Part shown: positions 25,346 through 37,057 of the stretch, one piece after another
Layout of the letters: the number at the start of each line of letters is the position of its first letter
Numbering within the stretch: the first letter of the stretch is position 1
Assembly: GCA_016278725.1 (NCBI GenBank)
Contig: JADQBG010000020.1
Span: forward strand, 1-64,000
Origin: Actinomycetota bacterium
Lineage (GTDB): Bacteria; Actinomycetota; Thermoleophilia; RBG-16-64-13
Length of the DNA: 64,000 nt
Direction: 5' to 3'
Notes under the pieces: model-generated
What the model was told of the DNA's origin: nothing
What the model saw: only the letters and a program-made list of their open reading frames with translations
Database searches by the model: none
Position numbers and translations under genes: made by a program

Positions 25346-27517
25346 TCAGCGCGAGAGGGACCGGCCCAGTATGAGCGCGACGTGGCCGCGGCTGGCCGGG
25401 GCGTAGGGATCGAAACTCGTGGCGCTCCTTCCCTGCACCAGGCCGTTGAATTCGGCCCGGGCGACCACCGCGCGGTCCTCGAGCGCGACGTCCCGAAAGC
25501 CGGAATCATAGCCCGCCGGGGGCTGGGCCAGAGCGCTGCCCTCGGCCCGCACCAGCACCCGGACCAGCTGCACCCGGGTCATCGGCTCCCAGGGCCCAAA
25601 ACGGCCGTCCCCATAGCCCTGCAGCAGGCCGTTGGCCACCGCGGCCTGGACGTAGCCGTAAGGGTAGGCGGCCCCGTCGTCGGGGAGGTCGGGAAAGCTC
25701 AGCACGCTTCCGGTGGACGATTCCTGCCCGAGTTCGTATCCTTCGACCACCATCTTGGCTACCTGGGCCCGCAGCGCGGCCCCGGACGGGCCGAAGGTGC
25801 GGTCGCCCCGGCCGATGACCGCGCCCAGCACGTTCAGGTGGGTCACGCGACCGTAGAGCTCACCGGAAGCGGGCACGTCCCAGAACAGGCGGCGCGTCGC
25901 GGCGGGCATCTGATCCGCGGGCAGGCCTTCCCGCTCCTCGGCCAGCAGTGCATGCCCCTGCACGCGCAGTTCCCCCGAAACCTGGTCATAAGGGAGGTCC
26001 TGCAGATCGGTCCCCTTGATCAGGGCCAGACCGGCCATCACCCCGGCTGCCGCGCCCATGTTTCCCCGGACCGACTCCATCCTCACCGCGGAGCTATAGG
26101 CGCTCTCATCGCTCGAGACGGCGGTCGGGGTGAGCAGGTAATCAAAGCCCCGAGGAATCAGGGCGCCCATCGGCACGTGAACGGCGGCCTCGGCCGAGAT
26201 CTGTTGGGCACCGGCCGGATCATGGCGGTCGTAGCGGGCGTAGCGGCCAAAGGCCACGCTCTGGCGCCTTCTATCGGCGTCGATGTCCGCGCCGCTGTAG
26301 AAATCCTCACCCATGAAGCGCACGCCTGCGCGCACGTAGGGCTGTTCGGGAACTCGGTCGACGCCCACTCGAGGATAGCCGTGTTCCTGCAGATAGCGCA
26401 CCTTGTCGAGCACCGTTGTCGCCATACGCTGCCGCAGAGCCTCGCGAGAATCGGGCCGCATCACCCAGGTGAAGATATCGGCCGGGGTCCGGTAGTCGCT
26501 CCAAGCCTCGTTGAGTTCTCGCCGGTCGTTGGGCAGCACCTGCCGCATCGACCAGCTGTCGCCAAAGCCCAGGAGGTTGTTCTCGCCAAAGGTGAAGTCC
26601 GGTCCGTAGGTGCTTCCCTGATAGAGGGGGTGCGTCAGTTCGGCCAGAGGCGGCGCGTCCCCGGGATGAAGGCGCAGGGTCAGCAGCATGCTGAGCGACT
26701 GGGGAGCGGTGAAAAACCCGTTCTCGGGGCCGGGAGGGGCCGGAGCCGGACCCAGCACGTCGTTGAAGACGGCGTTTCCCGTACCCATCATGTAGTCGGC
26801 GCCCAGGGCGCGGCCCAGGTCGCCCTCGGGGGAAGCGTCGATCACCAGCCGCGCCTCCACCGACTGCCGGGCGCCCGTCGGACTCTCGACCAGCACGCGC
26901 GTAGTTCCCGCGGCACCGGGGGGCTCGACCTGCACGAGTTTCCCGCTCAGACGGCGCAGGCCGCTGCGGGGCAGTAACGAGCGCAGCACCTCTTGAGCCA
27001 CCCGGGGTTCGTAGCGCAGGCGGCCGTCGCGGGCGGCGTCTATTCCCTGGGCCGCGTAGCGAGACAGCACTCCCCGGCGAAACTCGTCGTAGAAGCCGCT
27101 AACGGTAACTGAAGGACGGAAGACGTCTTCGACCGAGAGGCCCTGAGCCAGGGGGCTCTCGAACTCCGCGGCGGGAGCGATCAGCGCCAGCGAAAATTCG
27201 CGGCCAAAACGCCTGCCCAGCCTGTCCAGCGCGTGAAGCGCGCCTATCCCGCCCGTCGTCGAGCCGTAGACCAACACGTCGACCGATAGGGTCTCGACTT
27301 CGGCCGCAGCGGTTTCGGCCATGGGCGCCGCCTCGCCCGCGGGCGACGGTTCGGCCGCGGCCGCCTCTTCGACGGCGGCCGGCGGAATGGCGACGGTTGC
27401 GGTCGGCGCCGGGGACCCTCCGAGCAGGAGCGTCAAGAGCAGCAAAAAGCAGGCCCCCGCGGTGAGGAAGTTCCGTCTCGCTGGTACCCGTGGGCGGCCG
27501 GTGTGCCTTTCCGTCAT
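25346..27517 (-). CDS. secreted FAD-dependent oxidoreductase with C-terminal SLH repeats
   Basis: The product (723 residues from ATG 27517) has an arginine-rich start, then a signal or anchor helix (FLTAGACFLLLLTLLLGG), then an Ala/Pro linker. An FAD-dependent oxidoreductase domain follows (about 75-520): VLVYGSTTGGIGALHALDR as the nucleotide fold and VEARLVIDASPEGDLGRALGA, as in PF12831-type enzymes. Three SLH repeats end it (about 535-720). This makes a cell-wall-bound flavoprotein, which is unusual. The substrate is unknown. The start is preceded by AAGGAG at a long spacing (13 bases). Confidence 0.75.
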   Translation of the reverse strand: MTERHTGRPRVPARRNFLTAGACFLLLLTLLLGGSPAPTATVAIPPAAVEEAAAAEPSPAGEAAPMAETAAAEVETLSVDVLVYGSTTGGIGALHALDRLGRRFGREFSLALIAPAAEFESPLAQGLSVEDVFRPSVTVSGFYDEFRRGVLSRYAAQGIDAARDGRLRYEPRVAQEVLRSLLPRSGLRRLSGKLVQVEPPGAAGTTRVLVESPTGARQSVEARLVIDASPEGDLGRALGADYMMGTGNAVFNDVLGPAPAPPGPENGFFTAPQSLSMLLTLRLHPGDAPPLAELTHPLYQGSTYGPDFTFGENNLLGFGDSWSMRQVLPNDRRELNEAWSDYRTPADIFTWVMRPDSREALRQRMATTVLDKVRYLQEHGYPRVGVDRVPEQPYVRAGVRFMGEDFYSGADIDADRRRQSVAFGRYARYDRHDPAGAQQISAEAAVHVPMGALIPRGFDYLLTPTAVSSDESAYSSAVRMESVRGNMGAAAGVMAGLALIKGTDLQDLPYDQVSGELRVQGHALLAEEREGLPADQMPAATRRLFWDVPASGELYGRVTHLNVLGAVIGRGDRTFGPSGAALRAQVAKMVVEGYELGQESSTGSVLSFPDLPDDGAAYPYGYVQAAVANGLLQGYGDGRFGPWEPMTRVQLVRVLVRAEGSALAQPPAGYDSGFRDVALEDRAVVARAEFNGLVQGRSATSFDPYAPASRGHVALILGRSLSR

Positions 27518-27564
27518 CTGCTCATACCCTCTCCTTGTGCTCAGCGTCTGCCAAGAAACCGGTT

Positions 27565-29937
27565 CTACTCTCCCTCGGCCGCGGTTGCCCTCACGCCCGA
27601 TCCCGCCTCGAGGGCCGGGACGGCGACCCGGGGCAGCACAAGCGCCTCGGGGCGCAGATCGGGCAACCAGCGCAGCCACCTAGGCAAGTACCAGTTGATA
27701 TCTCCAAGCAGGGCCATGGTAGCGGGAACCAGGACTGAACGCACGAGCGTCGCATCCAAGAAGACCGCCACCGCCAGTCCGAAGCCGACCTGCTGCATCA
27801 TGACCAGGCGTCCGGAGGCAAAGGTCCCAAAGACCACCACCATGATGGCCGCGGCTCCGGTGATGATCCGCCCGGTGGCGCGCAGCCCCACGGCAACCGA
27901 CTCCTGGTTGCGCCCGGTTCGGTCGAAGTGCTCCCGGATGCGGCTGAGGAGAAAGACGTGGTAGTCCATGGAAAGGCCGAACAGGATGCAGAAGAGAAAA
28001 AGCGGAACCCACGCCTCCACGGCAGGAGTTCTCTGGAAGCCAAGCAGTTCGGCTCCCCAACCCCGCTGGAAGACCATCACCAGCACTCCGTAAGCGGCTC
28101 CCACCGAGAGCAGATTCATGAAGATGGCTTTGAGCGGCACCACCACCGAGCGAAAGACCACCAGTAAAAGCAGAAAGCTCAGCCCGAGCACGAAAGCAAA
28201 CACCCAGGGCGTGTAACTCCCGATAACCGCAAAGGAGTCGACCTCGGCGGCCGTCTTGCCGGTGACGTAGGCCTCGACCGCCGAACCTGCGAGGGCAGCC
28301 GGCAGTGTCTCTTGGCGCAGATCCTCGACCGCCAAGCGCGCCTGTTCGGAATTTGGCCGGGCTTCCAGGTAGAGGGTGAGCCGGGCCACCTCGCCGGAGC
28401 CGGCCCACTCGAGCCGCGGTTGGGAGAAGCCGGGTACCGCCGCCAGCGACGCCGGCAGACGCTCGATCGCCGAGCGGGCCTCGGCGTTCGCCGGCCGCAG
28501 GGCCACCTCGACAGGACTGAGTGCCCCGGCAGAGAAATCCTCCTCCAGCAGCTGATAGGCATCTCGCGCCTCTCCCGGGGGAAGCGTCTCGGCGCCGGCC
28601 GCGCCGCGCTCGAGTTGCAGGAAGGGCTGCGCCAGGAGAAGAAGCACTCCCCCGGCCAGGATCACGCTTACGACCGGCCGGACCATCACCCAGTGGGCGG
28701 TTCTGCCCCAGAAGCCGGAATAGGGCTGTCCCGGTGCCTTTTGCCCGCCTTCGTCCGCGCGTTCACCCCGGGGATCGGGCTTTGCGGCCGGACGGGGGCT
28801 CCTCCGCAGCCGGTTGAGGCTCAGCCAATCGATGCGGTTTCCCAGCAGGCCGAGCGCGGCCGGGACCAGGGTGAGCATGGCGACCACCCCAACGCCGACC
28901 ACCAGGGTCGCCCCCAACCCCAAAGAACGGAAAGTGGTGATGGGCACCAGGAAGAGCCCCAACAAAGCCAGGATCACGGTCACGCCCGAGAAGAGCACCG
29001 CCCGGCTGGCGGTTGCGCCGGTGACGCCGATCGCCTCGAGGGAGGCACGTCCGGCATTGCGCTCCTCCCGATAGCGCTCGATGATCAAGAGAGCGTAGTC
29101 GATACCCACCGCCAGTCCGATCATGGAGATCATGTTGACCACGAAGAAGGAGAGATCGAACACCCGCCCGATGAGGGCGGCCAGGCCGATGGCCGTCACG
29201 ATCGAGACCGCGGCCAGACCCAGAGAGAGCCCGGCGGCAAGCAATGCGCCGAAGACCAGCACCAGCACGCCCATGGCGGCCGGCAGCCCCACCAACTCGG
29301 CGCGGATCAGATCTTCCTCGGCGATGGTCATGAAGGTCTCGCCCACGCTCCCGTCGCCGATCATCGTCAGCGTAAAAGCGGGAGTGCGGTGACTGTCGAG
29401 GATCTCGGCGAGGCGCTCTTGGCCGTCCGGCCCCGCCGGGCCGCCCTCCGCTTGGGCGCCGTCTCCTCTGAGCGAGACCTGCACGAGCGTGCTTTGGCGG
29501 TCGGCCGAGACCAGAGCGTTCGCGGACTCCGGATCAAAGGCTGCGACCAGGGGATAGCTGTAGGCTTCCACCACCACATCGCGGGCGGCAACTAGATCCG
29601 CCGTCAGCACCTGGAGGAACTGCTGGTAGGCAGGGTCGTCCACCGTCGTTCCGTTTTCCGTCGAGACCACGATGGTTTCCTGTTCGCCTTCGGCCGAGCC
29701 AAAGGCTTCGTTCAAGAGTTCTTGCCCCCGAACCGACTCCGGCCGGCCCAGCAGCGTCATTTCCCCTGCACTGACCACCGCGCCAATCTGCAGGGCCAAG
29801 AAGACCGCGACCACAAAAACCGCAAGCCAGACGCCGAGCACGAGCCGTCCGTGCCGGGCGCTCCAAACGGCAAGCCGGCCGGTCAGCGAGGACAGGACCA
29901 AGGGGTGAACGGTGGCATCGGTGGGGTCGGAAGGCAT
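27565..29937 (-). CDS. MMPL/RND family membrane transporter
   Basis: The product (about 790 residues) has the MMPL layout: an N-terminal TM helix, a large extracytoplasmic loop (about 50-200), five or six TM helices with GIDYALLIIERYREE at about 315, a cytosolic loop, then a second copy with GLSMDYHVFLLSRIREHFDRTG. Aspartates within these TM motifs carry the proton relay. Family members export lipids or drugs in Gram-positive bacteria. ATG 29937 gives MPSDPTDATV; an upstream GTG at 29955 is an alternative. It lies between the radical SAM and SLH-flavoprotein genes on the same strand. Confidence 0.9.
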   Translation of the reverse strand: MPSDPTDATVHPLVLSSLTGRLAVWSARHGRLVLGVWLAVFVVAVFLALQIGAVVSAGEMTLLGRPESVRGQELLNEAFGSAEGEQETIVVSTENGTTVDDPAYQQFLQVLTADLVAARDVVVEAYSYPLVAAFDPESANALVSADRQSTLVQVSLRGDGAQAEGGPAGPDGQERLAEILDSHRTPAFTLTMIGDGSVGETFMTIAEEDLIRAELVGLPAAMGVLVLVFGALLAAGLSLGLAAVSIVTAIGLAALIGRVFDLSFFVVNMISMIGLAVGIDYALLIIERYREERNAGRASLEAIGVTGATASRAVLFSGVTVILALLGLFLVPITTFRSLGLGATLVVGVGVVAMLTLVPAALGLLGNRIDWLSLNRLRRSPRPAAKPDPRGERADEGGQKAPGQPYSGFWGRTAHWVMVRPVVSVILAGGVLLLLAQPFLQLERGAAGAETLPPGEARDAYQLLEEDFSAGALSPVEVALRPANAEARSAIERLPASLAAVPGFSQPRLEWAGSGEVARLTLYLEARPNSEQARLAVEDLRQETLPAALAGSAVEAYVTGKTAAEVDSFAVIGSYTPWVFAFVLGLSFLLLLVVFRSVVVPLKAIFMNLLSVGAAYGVLVMVFQRGWGAELLGFQRTPAVEAWVPLFLFCILFGLSMDYHVFLLSRIREHFDRTGRNQESVAVGLRATGRIITGAAAIMVVVFGTFASGRLVMMQQVGFGLAVAVFLDATLVRSVLVPATMALLGDINWYLPRWLRWLPDLRPEALVLPRVAVPALEAGSGVRATAAEGE

Positions 29938-30036
29938 GAGCCCGTATGCTAACACTTGCCCCCCGAAACCGACCGCTCGAAGGTCCCGTCTGGGGCTCCC
30001 GCTCGAAAGCCCGCGTCCAGGGGCCGCTCTCGCCCC

Positions 30037-31107
30037 CTAGAGTGAGGCGAGGGCCAATACCTTCCGCAGCATGGCCGGGCGCAGGTCCCAGAGCCACGAG
30101 GTCTCGACCACGTCCGGATTGTTGCAGGCCGTGCAGGACTCTGCTTCGCGGGCCATCTCCCGGTAGCGCGGGGATCGGTAGAAGGCCTCGAGCCCCGCTC
30201 CGCCGGCGATCTGCTCGTAGGAGGCCAAGGGGCGGTCGCGGCGCAGGCAATGGCGCACGGAGCCGTCGGCTTCTATGGTGAGGATGGCCCGGGGCACGCG
30301 GCAGGTGTACCGGGTCAGCTCCGGATCGCGTTCCAGCAGCCGCAGGTATCTCTCCGTGGAAAGCAGGGGGTAGCCCGCGGCCTTTAGCCGCAGGGCGCCG
30401 GCGGCGGCGCGGCGGAGCTCATCCGCCGGCAGCGCCAGGTCCGCCATCCGCCCGTCGAAGCCCTCGCTCTGCATCTGCCCGGTTTCCATGGGGCAGAAGT
30501 AGAGGCCCGCCCCCCATCTCTTCGCCAACGGGGCCACGCGTTCGAGCGCGCCGGGGTTGGCGGCGGAGAGCACCGTATTTAGCAGGAGCCGCGGCTTCAG
30601 CGGGTCCTCCGCCAATCGCCCCACCAGCATTTCCAGGCGCGCGAACAGGCCCGGGATACCCCGCATTTGGTCGTGGGCCTCTCCCAGATCGTCCACGCTC
30701 AGGATAAGGGTGTCGACCGAACCGCGCAGCTCGGGCCAGCGGCGCCCAAGGAGGTGGCCGTTGGAGATCAGGGTAACGAGCAACCCCGCCTCTTTCGCCC
30801 CCCAGAGCAGGCGGGGCAGGTCGCGGCGAAGGGTGGGCTCCCCGCCCCAGACCACCAGTTGCACGAGTCCCGCCCGCGCCGCCTGGCGGTAGAGCTCTTC
30901 CACCGCCGTGGTATCCAGTTCGCCTGCGGTTTGCGCCTCTAGGCCACCGCCGGCGACGTCCTCCATACGCCACATGCACGTGGGGCACCGGGCGTTGCAC
31001 CGGCCGGTCACCAGGTGACTGAGAATGAAAGGCCGGCCGCGCGCACGGGCGCGCAGAAAGCCTGCCACGAGGCGGCCGCCTTCGAGCATGGGGGGCACTT
31101 TCGCCAC
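30037..31107 (-). CDS. radical SAM protein with a cysteine-rich C-terminus
   Basis: The 356-residue enzyme has the radical SAM cluster CNARCPTC (C37, C41, C44), a GGEP motif (VVWGGEPTLRRDLP), and later SAM-binding strands (LISNGHLL, LILSVDD). The C-terminus has further cysteines (YTCRVPRAIL, RHCLRRDR, SCTACNN), a SPASM/Twitch-like pattern for an extra cluster. Such enzymes often modify peptides or help make cofactors or lipids. GTG 31107 follows GGGAG 6 bases upstream. It starts a same-strand series with the MMPL, SLH-flavoprotein and MFS genes and is divergent from the small-membrane-protein operon. Confidence 0.85.
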   Translation of the reverse strand: MAKVPPMLEGGRLVAGFLRARARGRPFILSHLVTGRCNARCPTCMWRMEDVAGGGLEAQTAGELDTTAVEELYRQAARAGLVQLVVWGGEPTLRRDLPRLLWGAKEAGLLVTLISNGHLLGRRWPELRGSVDTLILSVDDLGEAHDQMRGIPGLFARLEMLVGRLAEDPLKPRLLLNTVLSAANPGALERVAPLAKRWGAGLYFCPMETGQMQSEGFDGRMADLALPADELRRAAAGALRLKAAGYPLLSTERYLRLLERDPELTRYTCRVPRAILTIEADGSVRHCLRRDRPLASYEQIAGGAGLEAFYRSPRYREMAREAESCTACNNPDVVETSWLWDLRPAMLRKVLALASL

Positions 31108-31145
31108 TGACGACTCCCGTGTGTTGGCGGTAAAACACTCATCTC

Positions 31146-31204
31146 ACGGTAAGGCAAATGTTCAAGATTAGAATCTTACCCATTTGACCTGGGCCCCTTA
31201 CCGT
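31146..31204. promoter_or_regulatory. nested dyad in the divergent region before the radical SAM gene
   Basis: A symmetric 32-bp dyad is centred at 31170/31171: CAAATG (31155-31160), AAGATT (31164-31169), AATCTT (31172-31177), CATTTG (31181-31186). A further pair, ACGGTAAGG (31146-31154) and CCTTACCGT (31196-31204), encloses it with a 9-base offset. The remaining intergenic stretch up to 31475 (368 bp in all from 31108) holds smaller hairpins, for example 31317-31329 and 31431-31443. It has no gene that I can support and no convincing promoter. Confidence 0.6.
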
Positions 31205-31475
31205 TGTACAACCCCTGTAGGGACGCTTTCGGGCTCCGGCCGGACCGCGTCCCAACTTCTTACGACGGGGGACATATGGGGTCTGGGGGGGCCTATAGCG
31301 CTTTGCGCGGGAATCGCGCCGATTCGGCGTGGCGTAGAGCCGCAGCCCAAGCCCCGCCCGGGACGCTGTCGATGGCGGCCCCCGGGAACTCGGTCTCAGG
31401 GAAACCCCTTGGGGGGTGGTGTTCTTGAAAGTCAGCCGCTGACTGAGGCGCCACTCAATATCAAGGAGGTAACCC

Positions 31476-31994
31476 GTGTCCACTGCGACAGACACACAAG
31501 TGTCTCCCGCAGAGCGTCCTTCGGTTTCGACCGACCCGCTTTCGTCTTCCGCGTCCTTCTGGGCCTCGAAGACCGCCGAGCGCATCTTGACCATGTTGGT
31601 CGTATGGGGGGCGGCAGCGGCCACCACCTACGTCTTCTGGTGGATCGACAACGGATTGGTCGACGCCAGTCTGTTCTCCGCGGTATTCGCCTATTGGGGA
31701 CTCTTCTTCACATTCACCCTCGGCTTGTACCTGGGTCTCGGAGGAGGCGACTGCTACTCGTGCACTCTGCAGAGCGAGCTGTTTTCCCCGGAAGCCCTCC
31801 GCAAGGCCGCAGGGATCGGCATCGCCATGATCGGTACCGCCATATCGGTCGCGCTCACCACTCACTTCGCGCAATACGCCGGGCCTGACGGTGCCCAGGG
31901 TCTCAACCTGGCCGGAACTCAGGTGTTCTCCCTGCTGCCCCTGCATTGGGGCTTCGTTTGGGTGGTCTTCGTTCAGCACGTCGGACTGGTATAG
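31476..31994 (+). CDS. unrecognised four-TM membrane protein, first of a three-gene operon
   Basis: The 172-residue product has a Ser/Thr-rich cytoplasmic start of about 35 residues and four likely TM helices at about 37-57, 63-88, 108-130 and 145-168. A GLGGGDCYSC loop with two cysteines follows TM2. GTG 31476 has AAGGAGGTAACCC just upstream. I do not recognise the family. Topology and scattered motifs (a Gly-Leu-Gly turn after TM2, RKAxG before TM3, SLxxxxW in TM4) match the next protein, so the two look like diverged paralogues. Confidence 0.7.
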   Translation: MSTATDTQVSPAERPSVSTDPLSSSASFWASKTAERILTMLVVWGAAAATTYVFWWIDNGLVDASLFSAVFAYWGLFFTFTLGLYLGLGGGDCYSCTLQSELFSPEALRKAAGIGIAMIGTAISVALTTHFAQYAGPDGAQGLNLAGTQVFSLLPLHWGFVWVVFVQHVGLV

Positions 31995-32005
31995 GAGGTG
32001 CCGCG

Positions 32006-32410
32006 ATGACCAACATCGGAGGCAAACTTGGAGTGCTGCTGGCAATAGTCGTTCTCGCCGCCATCAGCGTATTCGCGATGACAGCGCTAGATTGGCACGT
32101 GGCCGGAAGCGACGACGCCCAGGGATTGCTTGGGCTCGACATCGATCTCTGGCTGATCTTCTGGACCCTAATGCTGACCGGTTATTGGGGACTGCCGGGA
32201 AAAGACGTACCCTACGCGCGCAAAGCCATAGGCACGGTGGTCATTCTCGTCCTGGGGGTGATCTTCACCTACCTATTCAAAGCGATCAGCCCCGGAATCG
32301 TCGGCGGAAGCGTGGATGAGTACCCCCTGATGTCCCTGACCTTCGTAGCCTGGTCGCTGGTCTTCGTGATGTCGGCTCTGTGGGTGGGGTCGTTCTATCC
32401 AAAGCTCTAG
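32006..32410 (+). CDS. unrecognised four-TM membrane protein, second of the operon
   Basis: The 134-residue product has four TM helices: LGVLLAIVVLAAISVFAM, LWLIFWTLMLTGYWGLPG, AIGTVVILVLGVIFTYLF and LTFVAWSLVFVMSALWVG. A short polar segment DWHVAGSDDAQG links TM1 and TM2. ATG 32006 follows ATAGGAGGTGCCGCG. It lies 11 bases after the first gene and resembles it in layout, suggesting two subunits of one membrane complex. Confidence 0.7.
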   Translation: MTNIGGKLGVLLAIVVLAAISVFAMTALDWHVAGSDDAQGLLGLDIDLWLIFWTLMLTGYWGLPGKDVPYARKAIGTVVILVLGVIFTYLFKAISPGIVGGSVDEYPLMSLTFVAWSLVFVMSALWVGSFYPKL

Positions 32411-32446
32411 ACCCCCGGAGGCAAAGCTCATGCAGAGGAGGCATTC

Positions 32447-32614
32447 ATGATTACCACCAGGAACCGCGTGCTACTCGAAGTGCTCGTGGTCGGGGTGCTG
32501 ACAGTCGTTACCACCACAATCTTGCTTGCGCTCAATATCGGCGGAGTCATCGGCTCAGTCGTGTCGCTCTGGGCGTTGCTCTACATGCTCTGGTACCACT
32601 ACCTCGTGACCTGA
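32447..32614 (+). CDS. 55-residue membrane protein, third of the operon
   Basis: A short frame begins at ATG 32447 behind GCAGAGGAGGCATTC, a strong ribosome site, and ends at TGA 32612-32614. The protein is mostly hydrophobic (LLEVLVVGVLTVVTTTILLAL, then IGSVVSLWALLYMLWYHYLV), enough for two TM helices. A six-codon frame starting at 32430 overlaps its start codon. A clear terminator follows, so this is the last gene of the unit. Confidence 0.65.
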   Translation: MITTRNRVLLEVLVVGVLTVVTTTILLALNIGGVIGSVVSLWALLYMLWYHYLVT

Positions 32615-32653
32615 TCGCCAAGCGAGCCGGCCGCCTCGGCCGTCACTGAACCG

Positions 32654-32689
32654 AACCGGCCGGGGCCGTCCTCGGCCGGTTATTTCTTC
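32654..32689 (+). terminator. intrinsic terminator of the small-membrane-protein operon
   Basis: AACCGGCCG (32654-32662) pairs perfectly with CGGCCGGTT (32673-32681) around a 10-base loop, followed by ATTTCTTC. It begins 40 bases after the third gene. Confidence 0.75.
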
Positions 32690-32720
32690 GGGTGATCCTA
32701 GCCCCCCGCGCGTCGTCTGC

Positions 32721-36129
<3,409 letters not shown>

Positions 36130-36245
36130 GAGAGAGGCTGTCCGCGCCGCCGAGCTAGGGCCGTTCGCGGCGCCGGGCCGAGGCCTTCGCCGCCGCCGGG
36201 GCGAGGCCCTCGCGTTGCCCGGCCGAGGCGTTCGCGTCTCGGCGA

Positions 36246-36266
36246 CGGCGCCCGGACCGGGCGCCG
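36246..36266. terminator. GC-rich hairpin between guaB and recO
   Basis: CGGCGCCCG (36246-36254) pairs with CGGGCGCCG (36258-36266) around a 3-base loop, serving either strand of the convergent pair. The bases before it (about 36160-36235) hold three imperfect 22-23-bp repeats built on GCCGAGGCNTTCGCG. No U-tract is seen. Confidence 0.5.
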
Positions 36267-36285
36267 GGGGTCCCGGCCGGCGCTG

Positions 36286-37011
36286 TTAGTGCCCGTGGTG
36301 GTCGAAGATCCGGCTGACCGCCCGCTCGACTTCTCCGGAAACGGCCTTGCTCACGCGGACCTCGGCGGCCTCGCTCAGAGGGCGCACCAGGACCTCGCGC
36401 AGAGCAGTCAGTCCCTGATCGCTCAGCCGGAAGCAGTCCTGCACGCCTTCCCCGTAGCAATCCCGGCAGACCACGCCACCCAGGGACGGGTCGAAGGCGC
36501 ACAGGAACTCATCCTCGCCGCACTTCTGGCAGGAATCCAACTCGGGCAAATAGCCGTGCGCCACCAACAGTTTGGAACGAGCGGCGAGCACCACCCCGGC
36601 AGCCGCCTCGCGGCTCTCGGCAAGCGAGAGATAGCCCACGGCCCGCACCAGCAGGTTGAAGGCGGCGGCGTTTTCCTCCTCTTCGGGAAAGTAGCGGCGT
36701 ACGTCCTCGAGCAGACGGGCGCCTTCGTCCATGCGGTATAGCCGGTCCCGCACCGCCTGAAATGTGCGGATGGTCTGGGCCCCGGTGATGCTGTAGAGGC
36801 TCGAGCGCCCCAGGTGCAGCGAGATCTCCACCAGACTGAAGGGCTCGAGGCGGCCGCCGAGCCGGGACTTGGTGCGCCGAATACCCTTGGCGATCGCGGA
36901 CACCCGTCCGCGATCGCGGGTGTAGAGGGTCAGGATCTGATCGGCCTCTTTGAACCGGCGCGAACTGACGACCAGGGCCGGGGTCTCCAGAGATCGGTTG
37001 CCGCCCGCCAT
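36286..37011 (-). CDS. recO: DNA repair protein RecO
   Basis: The 241-residue protein matches RecO: an N-terminal OB fold (ETPALVVSSRRFKEADQILTLYTRDRGRVSAIAKGIRR), a helical middle, and a zinc site of four cysteines (CQKCGEDE, then CRDCYGEG). RecO loads RecA with RecF and RecR in recombinational gap repair. ATG 37011 follows GGGGGAACGAC. deoC and era lie upstream on the same strand, in the common era-recO order with deoC inserted between. Confidence 0.93.
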   Translation of the reverse strand: MAGGNRSLETPALVVSSRRFKEADQILTLYTRDRGRVSAIAKGIRRTKSRLGGRLEPFSLVEISLHLGRSSLYSITGAQTIRTFQAVRDRLYRMDEGARLLEDVRRYFPEEEENAAAFNLLVRAVGYLSLAESREAAAGVVLAARSKLLVAHGYLPELDSCQKCGEDEFLCAFDPSLGGVVCRDCYGEGVQDCFRLSDQGLTALREVLVRPLSEAAEVRVSKAVSGEVERAVSRIFDHHGH

Positions 37012-37057
37012 GTCGTTCCCCCGGCCAAACTCGAGGTTGCTGGAATCGAAGGCGCGG

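Noticed and set aside
31205-31475. Riboswitch in the leader of the small-membrane-protein operon
   Set aside because: Several small hairpins are present, but I could not match the conserved cores of the cobalamin, cyclic di-GMP or molybdenum-cofactor classes. It is left as an unassigned intergenic region.
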